In this document: piece after piece, positions 22,652-35,700 of the stretch
Layout: each line of letters opens with the position of its first letter
Position numbering within the stretch: position 1 is the stretch's first letter
Source of the DNA: Phycomyces blakesleeanus NRRL 1555(-)
Taxonomy: Eukaryota > Mucoromycota > Mucoromycetes > Mucorales > Phycomycetaceae
DNA: 64,000 nucleotides
Assembly (NCBI RefSeq): GCF_001638985.1
Contig: NW_017265137.1
Span: forward strand, 771,054-835,053
Direction: 5' to 3'
Position numbers and translations under genes: made by a program
Notes under the pieces: model-generated
The model's input: the letters and a program-made list of their open reading frames with translations, nothing else
Told to the model about the DNA's origin: nothing
Databases searched by the model: none

Positions 22652-25618
22652 ATGACAAAGACTGCAGATCCTCACGACGAATACGAATTCCTAGGACAGA
22701 TTGGCGACGGATCCTTTGGGTCTGTTCATCGTGCCAAAAACAAAGAATCTCAACACATTGTAAGCATCGACAATAAAAAAATATAAAAAAAATATAAACA
22801 ATTACTATCATCTATAACATTCAATATATATATACATATATATACACAAACACACAATGTATATATAAAACAAAACAAAAATACAAAAAGGTTGCAGTCA
22901 AAGTGATGAAGAAAAAATTCAGTGATTCCTCCGAATGCAACGATCTTCGAGAAATCAAGCTCCTCAGCCAAATGCCAGCTCATCCCAACATTGTCCAGCT
23001 CTATGACAGCTTTCTTTCACCAGTCAATGACCTTTACTTTGTTATGGAGTTTATGGATCAGGGTAATCTCTATCAACTGATCAAGACACGACGAGAACAA
23101 GATTCGACGATTTCCAACGATGAAATCAAGGATATTGTGTAGGAAATAGATTAATAGGTTGATATTTTAGTATATGTGCGATTATGAAAAAAAAAGTGTG
23201 TGTGTGCACGTATATGTCACTATTATGTACTGACTCATTTTTTTCTACTGTCATTATTATTATTATTATTGTAATTTTCTAGGCGACAGGTATTATCTGC
23301 ACTTGCTCATATCCACCAACATAACATCTTCCATCGAGACATGAAACCAGAAAACCTATTGATTGGATCGAGCACATCCGGTCCCATCATCAAACTCGCT
23401 GACTTTGGTCTAGCGCGAGAATTGAATAGCAAACCACCTTACACAGACTATGTCAGCACAAGATGGTAAGAGCCCTTTTTTTTGAAAGAAATAAAAGTCC
23501 TTGATCAATCTTGATTTCTTGTCACTTACATATGTATTATTATTATTACTACTAGGTACAGAGCTCCCGAAGTACTCTTACGCTCACCAGTCTATGCTGC
23601 TTCTGTGGATCTTTGGGCTGTAGGTGCCATTATTGCCGAACTTATCACTTTACAGCCGCTTTTCCCTGGCCAATCGGAGATTGACCAATTATACCGCATT
23701 TGTCAAGTGATGGGAAGTCCTGGAAAAAAAACCTTTATTCGCAAAAGAGCCAGACCTGAAAAACGGGTCAGTCCTGGATTCGCAAGAAAAAAGCCTTCAG
23801 TAATCGAATTACCTCCGGACCCGTCTGTTGTCACTCTACCGGCCGACAAAGGCGAGTGGAAAGAAGGTGTCAGACTGGCCCACAAGATTGGCTTTGATTT
23901 TCCCCAGGTACGAACACCTTATTATAATCTTATTGTGCTTACCTATCAAATTTGTCTCTCTCTCTCTTTCTCCTACCGTTTGTTTTCAAACTATCATTCA
24001 TTACTTGATTTTGTTTAACTCATAAAATAGCCTGTAGCTGTTACCAAAACCTCTGGAGACCGTTATCCCTTGCGACTCTGAACAACTACTCGACCTGGTT
24101 CGTCAGTGTCTAATCTTTACCCCAGAACTTCGTACAACTGCACAGGATGCACTAAAGCACCCATTTATTTCCGACGTTGACCCAAATGTCACAACCACTA
24201 AGCTGGAAACCGATATAATAATGATCACATCCAGCCCCACTACTACCACAGATGCCGTGGTCATCCAACCTCCAAACCTGTGGGAAAAGTCAGAGCCATC
24301 ATCTGATGAAACGCCAAAAGAAACAATACCAGAGAGCACTATCGTCAATCACACGATTGAATCAGTATCGTCATCTCATCGACAGGTCCGTCCACCGACT
24401 GCTTTGGAAGTAGCCACACGGAACCATGTTATGAGAAACACATTCAGCCAAGATCATCGTACTTCGTTTGACATGTCCAATCTCGCCATGATTCCCTTTC
24501 AGCCATACTCAAAATGGCCCTTTACACAATATCAACAAATGTCAGATAGACCTCTTTCAGAGTCTATGGTAACCAGTAGGCGAACCACTACGCCTCTGAC
24601 TACTGCTACGGCCACCACTACGGAAACAACCATTGTGGATGATGAAACCGATCTTTTGGACCAGATGAGTCTACTAACAAACCAAACTTCCCCTGCCAGT
24701 AGCGCAGCAACTCTCCCTAAATCCATATCTCAATCTTCGCTTGATGATTATCCTCTGAGTCGACATGACAACCAAAAACAGTCCTCACAGCACTTGGTGG
24801 TAGTACCGACACCTCAAATTTATGAAGACACTGCGTCCACGCACAGCCCAAGGCATCCCAAATTACCCGAAAGCCCGATCTGGACACCCACCCCTTCCAA
24901 GCGGCGAGATGATGGTAATCGGGATGACAGTGAGAGGCACACCCATCGACGTATAGGGTTTCATCAAACGAGACACGCATTCGAACCAATCGATGCCCCT
25001 CTTCCCGTATTCCAACTTGACACTGTACCACACTACGCCAGTATCTCTCTCTCTCCTTGGATAACAACCAATTTACATTCAGACATCATTACTAGCTATA
25101 ACCATAGCCATAGCCACAACAACCACAATAACATCAGTAGTAGTAGCAGCAATATATCTCCGTCAGCTCCATCCACTCTTCCCGCTCCACCGGCAGAACC
25201 ACCCAGGGCAACCGACAGTTTCACCACAGCTTTGTTTCGCCAATTTTATCAAAAGCCTTCTCCACCCCCACCTCCAGCCACGACCACCACGACAACATCT
25301 TTCAATGACACCAATCACTCACCTATAGTAGTACGTCACAATGCAACTATTGCCACAACTGCGACCTCTCATTCTACAGTCAGTGCAACACCTGATCCTT
25401 TGCCAGCAAAGAAATCTCCTGTTGTCAGGTTTAGTTTCTGGTCTCAGAAGAAACCGGCCGAAGAAGACAAAGAGAAGAGAATTGAAGAGATCGTGTCTCT
25501 AGTCAACCCAAGCACCAATAACAGTAACAGTACCAGTAACAATAACAATAGTAATGGGGCAACTGGCAGTGGGCGAGTGAATAACGAAGGGTATATTACT
25601 TTTTCTTTAAAAAATTGA
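22652..25618 (+). CDS. Ime2/RCK/MAK-family CMGC protein kinase
   Basis: Five exons (22652-22759, 22891-23138, 23283-23465, 23556-23907, 24038-25618) encode 823 residues with consistent phases. The kinase domain spans about 11-345: glycine loop GDGSFGSV (18-25), VAVK lysine (40), HRDMKPEN (136-143), DFG (159-161), and the activation loop [13 protein letters not shown] with the TDY dual-phosphorylation motif at 173-175. TDY is the hallmark of the RCK group (Ime2 in yeast; MAK, ICK and MOK in animals). All catalytic residues are present. After LKHPFISD the protein continues about 480 residues as a disordered Ser/Thr/Pro/Asn-rich tail. Ime2 drives meiotic entry in yeast, while animal members control cilium length; which role applies here is unknown. 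The ZIP4-like meiotic gene lies close upstream on the same strand. A CT-rich leader precedes the ATG. Confidence 0.9.
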
Positions 25619-28600
25619 ATATCATTATATTTGTTTTTTTGGTGCTTCTTGGTTTGTCACATTTTATGCTGACTACTATATATCTATATATCTTTTTTTT
25701 TCTTTTATACTTTTTTTTAATACGACATCTGTTTAGTGACCATGGACGAAACAAGGAGTGGAGATGGTTAAAGATCTTGTAAATAATCAGTTATTATCTA
25801 TTCCCCTCCCTTCTCTCTCATAACTCAACTCAACCCTTCCTTTCTTTTCTCGCCTTCTTTTAACGGAAACAAGTATAAAGAAGAAGACTGATATACATAT
25901 ATAAAATATAGGTATAAAGGTTCTTGAATATCACTCTATTTATTAATTAATTAATCTATTAATTTATTCTATATACATATATTTCTTGAAACAATTTACT
26001 TGATTAAATGTGAAATTTAAGCACAAGTGTATAAAGATACATTAGTGTTAACAGTTATTTTGTTGTTATTGGCAGGGAGTTGTTTAAACAAATGAAACAT
26101 AAAAAGAAAAAGTAATGAATGACATGTATAGAAACTACCTATATTTTATCAGTCAAGATATCTCTTGGGTTTGAAAGACGGAAACCTTACTTACTTATTT
26201 GTTTGGTTGTTTTTTTTTGCACTCCATAAAAAGAAAAACTTAAACCAAGCTTTCTTGTGAATACTTTATTCCTTCCAAAATTTATTAGGTCAAATGAATA
26301 AACCTTGTATGTTTCAAAATCAAATTATAAAATAAACAAAATAAAATTAGATACGGCTTGTACTATATAAAAATGTATTTATGAATTTGACATAATATAT
26401 CTATCTATATATATATATATATATATATATCATCTCTCCCAAAATACAGCAAAAAGTAGATATAGGCTTTAAAGTAATTTTTGGCTCAGCCCACACCTTA
26501 AATAAATATCCACAAAATTCAAACCGAATAAATATAGAGAATCCGGGCCAGGCATGAACTATTTAAATACTTTGAAGTTCCCATAACAGCAACAAAAACA
26601 ACAGAAATAGCTAATGAGTAACGTCAATGTATTTCTTGAAATAAGATAAGAACAAAAAATACCCTCGTCTGTATCGGCTATTTACATATATATTTACAGT
26701 GTAAATCGTATAAGCCCCATTAAATATATTTACACTTTTGATACAATTCATAACAGTGAAACAAAAAGAGTAATATATATATATATACTCTTATTTTTAA
26801 TGTAGGAAAACAAATACAAAAATCATGTCAAAAGAAGAAGAAAAAGAGACTAGTGGCCTAAAGTTCGCCAAAAAACACATACACAATTATTGCAATCAAA
26901 TTCTATCATAATAGAAATTACTATCAAGATGTGCTATAAAAATCATGTTATTATAAAAACTACTACTATTAGTAACATCTACTATTATTGTCTCTAAATA
27001 GTACTTAAAGGAAAGAAGAACTGTCAAGAATGGGCTGAAATTGACCAAGTCCTGACGTTATTTTTTTTATAGAAAGATAACTACCGAAAATGCTTATATT
27101 AATAATAATAATAAGGAGTAAACTTTATTATTAAAAATATATTATTTCTGAAGGATCCCCAAAAAATATAAGAAAAATACTATAAAGAGAAGGAGGAGTG
27201 GGATATTGATTGTGGGGAAATTCTTGTGATATTTTCTAAAACTAACCTAGAAAATATGGTCTCAAAGCTAGAGATATGTTAAATAGTAGAAACCATACTA
27301 CAAAATAGTAATAGATCGTTTTGAGTGCTTTGTTAATTAGTTAAATTAACAAGTAAATTCATGCTTTTATAACCTACATATACACTTTAAATTCAGTATA
27401 TGGGCTGTGTAAGTAAATAATGTATAAGGTTGTAAATTTCTGGTAAGAAACGCGCACCATTTGGTTGGATAAGTCTGTATCTTTAGCACTAAAGTTACTA
27501 AAAAATGCAGGTACACATGTAGTTTGCTACACATTTATAACTTTGCTATATTTAATCAAGGATTGACTATAGACATATTTATGCTTAGTAAGGAGGTGTC
27601 AAGCCGTTTAAATACACCCAGTTGCACCCACACATATATTGGTAGTATCTATTAAGAGGTAGTCGAATTATTGGATTGTGCCAAGTATCTATATATTTAC
27701 TTTTCCACATTGTCTTTGACATACATTTTTTCCGGAAATTATTGGTGCAAAAATAAAAACCAATTTCCGGAAAAAGTATAATGTCATACTGACCCGTTTT
27801 CTGTAATAAGAATAACAGTGGAATAAGATGGTTTGTGATACAATCCTCATTAAAACATACATTATGCATATCCCTGTTAATAATTTCTTTAATTAACATG
27901 CTCCTCTTTAAGTTTTGGGCTTCATGGTTTTTTTTTAAAAAAAAAATGATAACTATGTAATCAAAAAAACAAGAATGAAAACTTTTGAGTTGAAATTTCG
28001 GGATCCATGTTTTGTTGATGTCTTCCAATCTTTTGTACCATATTTATATATACAGTGTTTGGAGGATTCTTTTCATTTTACTGGTTATCGTTTAATCATT
28101 ACCGTAAATAAACCCATTAGCCATTTGGTTTATTTTTGGCTTACCGTGTCTCTTTAGCACATATTTTATGTTCTCGGATATTCTCTTATTTCCTTAAGCC
28201 CTGCCGCCTAATAGGCACCGTTTATGAGCATCAAAACACAAACAAACTTATGCTAAGTATAGATTTATGGGATACAAATTGCTTAGCTGTCAGTTTATAT
28301 ACATACATACTAAAGATGTTTATTAACACACACTGGGTATTATATGGTCAATCTAAAGCTGTTTTTTACCTTTGGCTTTAATTTTTTGTGACTAATTGTA
28401 AGAAAAATATTGACAAAAGTTTAAATTTATATGAGCTCTTGAATTAAAAGTAGTAATAAAAATACATATTTAGAAAATGAAGCCTTGTTATTATTATTGG
28501 TACTCATTAGTATATTCAGTGACGATAATTGTGGCTCATACAAATGAAGGGAAAAGGAAAATAAAGGAGCTATATAAGGTACAATACTGCTAAAATCTTC

Positions 28601-29173
28601 CAACTTGGTAATAAATTGTTATAATTAGAGGTACCCGCATAAATTCATCATGCTTAAAATCAGAATGTAAACAAGCGCAGTCAATTAAAGTATATTATTG
28701 CTGTGAAAGAAGAAGATATATATATATGAGCCATAGTTACCACACCCAGGTCATTTTCAATAGTGTTCTATCTTAATCAACATCAAAAGGTTAGCAGAAT
28801 TGTACTACATACTTTTACATTTATCTTGTTTTGGTATAAAGTTCTTCTTTTTGTTTGTTTGTTTATTTGATTTAGGGTTTACTGATCAGCTAGAAAATAA
28901 TTTGAGCTTTGAAATTTTTTTGGCGTTTATTGGAAGACTTGTGAGTAGATTTATATCTTAATGGCTCTTTTGATATAGTGGAAATAAACACAGTGTTATT
29001 GTGGTGTATATTTATTTTACAGATTTTAGATAAAGCATTTTTGGGGATATATAATAGTAATAAGTAATAAGAGTAAGCTATGTGTATATGTATATATGTA
29101 TATAATTAGCTTGGAGTAATATCTATATAAGGAGGAGCAAATGCGGAAGGGAAGGAAGATGGCAATCTGGCCG
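25619..29173. other. Gene-free AT-rich stretch
   Basis: Begins with the 3' flank of the kinase gene. No convincing coding region: the longest frame (minus, 27585-28028, 147 codons) has no recognisable domain. Non-coding structures are a hairpin at 27726-27775, a T9A10 palindrome at 27928-27946 and an (AT)n run near 26405-26431. Confidence 0.55.
27726..27775. repeat. Inverted repeat / hairpin containing two TTCCGGAA sites
   Basis: The left arm (about 27726-27745) and right arm (about 27759-27775) are near-complements. Each contains the self-complementary octamer TTCCGGAA and flanks the A-rich loop GCAAAAATAAAA. It could be a relic of a foldback element or a paired protein-binding site. Confidence 0.5.
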
Positions 29174-29356
29174 TTATTTACTGCTTTGAGAGAATTCATG
29201 TAATCTTTGGTGTCGTTTAAGGTTGAATTTTGAGTTATAAGATTTGTGACATACATCACAACGAGGGGGTTCTCGAGTTTGTGTGTGTTTTTCCATGTGT
29301 CTTGAAAGGTTACTCTTTCGATCACTAACGTAATCACAGTCAAGGCATTGGTACAT
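29174..29356 (-). CDS. C2H2 zinc-finger protein fragment (two fingers)
   Basis: Read on the minus strand from the first Met, the 60 residues contain two classical C2H2 fingers: CLDCDYVSDRKSNLSRHMEKH and CDVCHKSYNSKFNLKRHQRLH, both C-x2-C-x12-H-x3-H. They are separated by a linker and followed by a short tail EFSQSSK. The frame stays open upstream to about 29448 (KDSRTINHEIVGIPPSRPTL...) but without a Met, so this is either the last exon of a larger transcription factor whose upstream exons I cannot find, or a degenerate remnant. A T13A13 palindrome (29447-29472) lies at the edge of the open frame. DNA or RNA binding is inferred from the fingers. Confidence 0.5.
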   Translation of the reverse strand: MYQCLDCDYVSDRKSNLSRHMEKHTQTREPPRCDVCHKSYNSKFNLKRHQRLHEFSQSSK

Positions 29357-29472
29357 AGGTGATTTTAGTCCTTTAATAAACTTCTTTTGAAGAGTTGGTC
29401 TTGAGGGAGGGATTCCTACAATCTCATGATTTATGGTTCGAGAGTCTTTTTTTTTTTTTAAAAAAAAAAAAA

Positions 29473-31600
29473 CAACAAAAACAACAGTAAAATGGAATAT
29501 AAAGGCTGTTAATAAAATTTTATCAATGAATAAAGAAGTGTCCTAATGTCTAATTAAAGTCACCTTTACTTGAATATTTTTTCAAGTTGTTGTTTCTGAA
29601 TTTAAACGAATTTTTAGAGAATGTACTTTGTCTTTCGTAGCTGAGCATTGTGAAAAAGTATTGAAGAATAGTTGATATGTTTAAAGGAAAATAATTTTCT
29701 TCTTCTCTATATATACAGAAATGAAGATCCCTTTTTAATTAACAAATTAGATGATGAGGAGTGGGAAGAGTAAAGACAAATAGTAAGGATGAGCATATTT
29801 TATATAAGGCAATGAACACGTGTAATTATTGTGTTGCTTTATTTCTTTCTTTTAACTTTAAATGAAAAACCGTAACGAACTGTATTAGCTTTTAGTAAAA
29901 TAAGGCTTGTAACTTTCATCATACAGCCCCAATTCTTTCGCTCTTTTTTTTTTAGGATCTATAAATTTGATGATATTTCTTTAATTATACTTTTATAGCT
30001 ATACCGAGATAACTGCGACTCAAATTGACGCCCATAAGAATATACAGAAGGTCTAAGTATGCAATCTAATGCATAAAGTTAACACTAATAGTCCTCAAAC
30101 ATATGTATATTTTTTCTGTTTCTGCTCATCTACTGCGCTCTATTTCTTTAAATTTAATAATGTTACTAACATAAAGCTTTTTCTAGTCTAGTATTTAAAT
30201 AATAGCTTCTTTCCCCATTTCTCTTCCCTGTGGTTTCTGAAATCTAAAGGGCTGTAAATACTTCCAATTAATTCATATGTTTTGTATTTGTTAAGATTAT
30301 TCTCAGTTCCTTCTATAAAAAAACCCTCTGTTATTTGCTTTGCTTTTAAGATTTATCCATAGAAATCTGTTATGCTATTATCAAACAAAAACAAAAAGAG
30401 GGTTTAATTTACTCGTCAAAAAGGCTAAACGACATGCAGTATTGATTATTCGCATACTCATCGATATAATCAGGAAAGGTAATCATGTTTTATATAAGCT
30501 CTAGTTTATTTTTTGCTGTAAGCCCACTAATGATTTTGACTTATATATTCAAGTTTGATCAATAAAAGTATAGCTGTTGATATACAAAGACTTATACTTA
30601 CAACATCATTAAATACAAGCCTTATATTTAGTTACCTCTCAATTAATCTTGCTAACGTTACTTGGAAAAAAGTACAAAAGAAAACAGGTTACTAGTATCA
30701 ATCTAAGAATTTTAGAAGAAAACAAAGTCATGAAATGATGTAAAGTAAAACATACTAAAAGGTATGATATTAAGACCTAACACACACACCAATACCAATA
30801 AAGCACTTTCAATCACTCTCACACTTTGATTATAATAAAACTCTTGCTTCCCTTTGAAATCACTAATTAATTATATTTTATCCCTAGATATCCGACATTT
30901 CTTTTATTGTCGTTGTCAGTATTATTGAATAATAAAGCTTATAACCTGTCAAGCATATATTTATTCAAGTCATACTTGGTTTCAAGCAGTAAGCCCTGTT
31001 ATAGATACATCATATTCCAAATAAATTAAACATTAAGCCATTTACTATATTTATTTAAAGTTTTTTTTTTTAAAAAAAAATTTTAGAGACATATATCAAT
31101 ATATCTAATCAAGATACCCAACGATTACAATTTCAAGATTATAAATGTGGGAATGGCACAATTTATGGTGTTCTGGCACTAATTAATTGTGGTACTTTTT
31201 ATTTAAATATATATAGTTATCAGTATTATGTTCAAATTAAGAGAAAAATGGAGCGTCGATGTTCGAAACATAAAATCTGTAAGGTTACACGCTAAAAGGC
31301 TTGAATAACCATTTACTTTTTCTTTTGAAATATTTGTGTGTGTGTGTGTGTGTGTATAGATCTTTGGGATAATTAGAAATTGGAATAAAGTAGATATATA
31401 TGCTAAAATATAATGCAGAAAAAAAAAAGTTAGAAATGAGGGTGTGTATTTCAGAGTAAATTAGGAAAGTGTGAAAGGTTGGGCTACCAACGATCAAGTT
31501 CAGGCGAGCGCGCCGCAAACCATCGCACTTCTTTTTGTAGGACCATATCTAGCAAATATACAGGCATATCTATACACACACTCTGCTATAAGGTATATAC
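29473..31600. other. AT-rich stretch without recognisable genes
   Basis: About 2.1 kb with no frame that looks like protein. It contains a T11A9 palindrome at 31061-31080 and a (TG)n run near 31335-31356. Confidence 0.5.
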
Positions 31601-31662
31601 AGTCAAAACTCAACTTAGGGGCTTCTCAAGCACCCGCCAAGGCCCTAAATTGAGTTCTGACT
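31601..31662. mobile_element. Terminal-repeat palindrome of Tc1/pogo-like appearance
   Basis: Arms of 20 nt at 31601-31620 and 31643-31662 are inverted with 18 of 20 matches and flank a GC-richer 22-nt loop. The arms begin AGTC(A/G)AAACTCAA and sit between TATA-like flanks, as expected for a TA-targeting DNA transposon end or MITE. A minus-strand frame (31661-31861, 66 codons) ends right at the palindrome; its relation to a transposase is not shown by any motif. Confidence 0.45.
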
Positions 31663-31964
31663 ATATAACACAATGTGTAGGACAGATATCGTGTGTCCTT
31701 TTATTAGAGAAGCCTACAATGATGGGGGATAGGATAATAATCGGAAGCGAGTTGGGAAAGAATTCTGCCGTTAAAGTACAAAATTTGTCGAACGAATAGT
31801 ATTGAAATGGGTCATAAACACCCTCACAGTATTGTTTCAGTGGATCATCAAAAAATACCACGCAAAATTCGAATCGGAGGGTTTATGAGTGGCATAACCC
31901 AATTTAGTGTTATATAGCTCCTCTTCCTTATTTCATCCAAGTTTTCTATTTCCACTCCTCATCC

Positions 31965-31985
31965 TTTTTTTTTTAAAAAAAAAAA
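31965..31985. promoter_or_regulatory. T10A11 palindrome with ATCC/GGAT flanks
   Basis: The T10A11 core is extended by ATCC on the left and GGAT on the right, so the inverted repeat is about 29 nt. It ends 28 nt before the ATG at 32014. Confidence 0.4.
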
Positions 31986-32013
31986 GGATTAGCGTAACAT
32001 TACAACAACAAAA

Positions 32014-32259
32014 ATGAGCACTGTACACCATAATACAAGATCTTTTTTTTTGGCCTTTTCATTGTTCGCATTTACAATCTGGTGGCTCCTTATGTGGAGC
32101 AAGGTCAATATCATACAGTGTATATTTTATCATAACATCAAGGATTTAGAGGATCCGAATTGTGTTCTGTGCGGCGAGTTTGAGGGCGATGAATATATAT
32201 CTTATGATGTCCCTATCCTCAATCGAGTCGCAGCTATTGCCACCTTGAGAATCAGATGA
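32014..32259 (+). CDS. Small ORF, 81 residues; possible retroelement-derived fragment
   Basis: Opens with MSTVHHNTRSFFLAFSLFAF, then a hydrophobic Trp-rich stretch (FTIWWLLMWS), and ends with DPNCVLCGEFEGDEYISYDV and a short helix. The CVLCGE...EY...D pattern resembles the zinc-binding tail found after reverse transcriptase in non-LTR retroelements (zf-RVT), with the final Cys missing. It is preceded by a T10A11 palindrome and an ACAACAAC leader. It may be a small expressed protein or a decayed retroelement end; I cannot decide. Confidence 0.3.
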   Translation: MSTVHHNTRSFFLAFSLFAFTIWWLLMWSKVNIIQCIFYHNIKDLEDPNCVLCGEFEGDEYISYDVPILNRVAAIATLRIR

Positions 32260-32785
32260 GTTAAAATAGAAGATTCACGAGCCAGCAGTCTGTAGTCTCT
32301 GTACTCGAGTCACTTTTGGGTATTTGTTACCCTTAATAAACAATACAAAAGAAAAAGGCTATTGTTTCTTTATCTAGTCAGGATCTAAAGTGATTTCTTT
32401 TTGTGATGGTGTAAATATGCTCATATAATATAACTTATGTCACAAGAAACCAATTAACTAGTTTAAATACTCCTCACAATTCTATTAATAAAAGATATGT
32501 GTTCATATATAATTTTCTTCAAATCCAACTGTCATAGTAATTCATTAATTGCAATACAATACATAGAAGGATAGCCGTACACTCTTTTTCCATAAAGTAT
32601 TTTGTGTAAAGTATAGGTGTAAAAGGAGTATGTGATGTAATTCGGTATAGATTGTTACAATAGAGTACTATTGTTTTTTTTTAGAGAAAAATATTGAAAC
32701 AAAATTTGCAAAATTTGAAAATGAAATAAGAAAAGAGGTGCATATGATTGTATTTATAGGAGTAAAAGGTGGGAGCGATAGACTT

Positions 32786-35700
32786 TTATAATGTCATTCG
32801 TTTAAGTTTTTCAACCAAATCCTTGCTTTTTTCATTGGAAGGAGATGTACCCAAGCTTAGTGCAAATGCTATATCTGCTCTTTCGGAAGGGGTATTCTGA
32901 ACCTTGATTTGAGAGTCTTTCCTGTAGGTTGAATCTTTTATGCGACTAGATTTTTCGAAATCGTTGCTTGCCTGAATTGCCTTTTTGATAACCGATGGCA
33001 GGATTCCGGCTTTTTGGGCAATGTTCATACCAAACGATTTTTCACAAATGCCTTCTGTGAGCTTGTACAAAAATGTTATATCATTTTCATCGGTATTCAC
33101 AAAATAATTCCTATACGATAATACGATAATATATTAATATATTAACACATCGATCTTTATTATTATATAATAATAAAATTGCATATATATATACACAAAG
33201 AGGTTATTACTTACATATACATATTTCGCACAAGTTTGCGTTCGATGAATTCATGACAAAGACCTTGATAATGTGTAGCAAATACACCAAGACATCCAAT
33301 GTGAGTTATCAGTCGATAAAGAACAGCATATGCAATAGCGTAACCATCGTGAGTTGAGGTACCACGACCAAGCTCATCCAAGATAACCATGGATTTGTTA
33401 GTCGCTTCTTTCAAGATTCGGGAGGTTTCCGATAGTTCAACCATGAATGTAGACTGTCCCGCCATGATGTTATCATTAGCGCCAATGCGTGTATAGATCT
33501 TATCGCATGGTGTAAGCTTGGCTGACTCTGCTGGAACATAACAACCCAACTGAGCCATAATAATTCCTATACAAGTCTAATCCGTTCGTAGAATATATAG
33601 ATACCAAGCCAATTAATTAAGGTCTCGAGCTATATACATATACGTAGGTCTGGGTATGTTTTTATTTATTTATTTTTACCTGTCGTAGTAAGGTTGATTT
33701 ACCACCCATGTTTGGACCTGTTAGGATAATCATGTTTGCTTTGGCTCCTCCTAGACACACATCGTTTGGTACAAACTCGGATGCCATTCTGTGTAGATGT
33801 TGCTCAAAATAATTAGTAAATACTTGACAAAAAGCATATCTTTTTCTTCCTTTCTTTTACTGATTGTATAACAACACTGCGGCTTTTCCTTTTTTATTTT
33901 TATTATTATTATTATTATTGTCTTCTTTATTTGGACTTTAACTACATAATATATATGGATATTTTACAATAGACTCTTATAACTTACCCTGGGACAACAC
34001 ATGGATGACGAAGATCCTTGAACTCGATCATACCCTTTTCTTGCTCAACAAACTGAGGGCGACAAGAAGGTGCTATCATACAAAAGAAAGAAAGAAAGGC
34101 ACATAGAAAACAAAAAGCAAAATTAATTTTCTAGAATTATGTAGTATATATACATATATAATTAGTAGTATCTTGTTAGTATTTATATGTATCTATATAG
34201 TTATTACCTCCAAGTTTGAAAGAACCTTTGGAAAGACTCATCAAGCCATCTAATTCAGCCAAGCACTGTACTGCCAAAAGCCACATTTTATATTCTTGAT
34301 CGAAAACAGCGTACACTTTCTTAGTAAAGCCCTTTATGTAACTACTCTTTGTTTCGAGCAATTCTTTGTACGTCTTTACTAATGACACAGTTGTACTATT
34401 TCGGTATCGTACAAATTTCTTTTGTTTTTGTTTTTGTTTTTGGGTGTGAAGATGTGAGTGAAATGAAGAATATAAAAACAAAAGAGTACAATCAATCTTC
34501 CCGCGCTATAATACTTACTGCAGTATCAGATACAACGATCCATTCTCTTGGTACACTTGTACCCTTGGGAGTCTGGATAAGAAAAATATCTTTCCCACTG
34601 TGCGTATAGACAAAAGATTGCCTACAAAAGAATTGAATGATAAGAATAGATACTCAAACTAGATCGTTAACTGCTTACTTTTTCCCTTTACTGATTTCCG
34701 CGAGATGTCTCTCAAACTTATTTTCAATATCCTTGATATTTTGCTGGATCTCATCCCATTTCTCGTCACTACCGTCAATTGGCACCATTGCATACATCTT
34801 TTGATCTATCAAGGTAGTAAGGTTAACCAAATGAATCCCTCAAATTAGTGTTTCGTTGGTCTCGACTTACAGTCCATATCTAAGTTTTGCATCACAAATG
34901 CGTTTCGAAAATAATTGAGTTTATCTTCCAAGTTGGGGAAAGAACGGATGATCTTCTTGATAAGTGTAGATGTGAATTCACTAGAATGCTTTTCTAGATT
35001 TCTGAATGTATCCTTTTTACAAACAAACACATATATTTAGTTGGCTTTTTGTACAAGAACCAAGATCATATACTACTACTACCATTATTTACTTACCATT
35101 GCTTTTTCAAAGCCGGAAAGTGTGGAGAGAAAGTACTTGACTTTGCAACTGCCTGCATGGATTCTAGAGATCAAGCGCTCAAGATCAGGTAGCTTACTAA
35201 GGTTTTGGGTGAGATTGTCTCGAAGAGAGTGAAGCCTCAATAAATCCTCCACCGCATCAAGCCGATCATTGATAGCATCCTTCTTCAATAAGGGATGACA
35301 AAGCCACTGCTGGAAAAGGCGCTTGCCAAATGGAGTTATTGTGTTATCTAGAAGTTTGAGCAATGTTCCGTCTGTTGATCCGTCATATATGTTTTTGAGA
35401 ATATCCAAATTGATCAGGGTTTGACCGTTAAGAACAAGGGATGTTGCACTACGAACTGGATCGTAATTTTGGATGTGTTTGGCTGAAACCAGAGGTTGGT
35501 CGATTTTTAACTAGATATCAGGTGTATATATGTGTGTGTGTGTTTGTGTGGGCGCAGTATTAGTAAAAAGAAAATAAAACAAAAAGAAAATTGATCTCAT
35601 ATATTTGTACTAACCAGGCGAAGATACCAAAGCAAACCTCCGAATGCAGACAAGCACAACGGATGTTTAATAGCTTCTCTAAGGTCGGTAGGCCAAGATT

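Noticed and set aside
27585..28028. 147-codon minus-strand frame
   Set aside because: AT-driven composition (Asn, Ile, Lys, Tyr), contains the hairpin at 27726-27775, and shows no recognisable motif.
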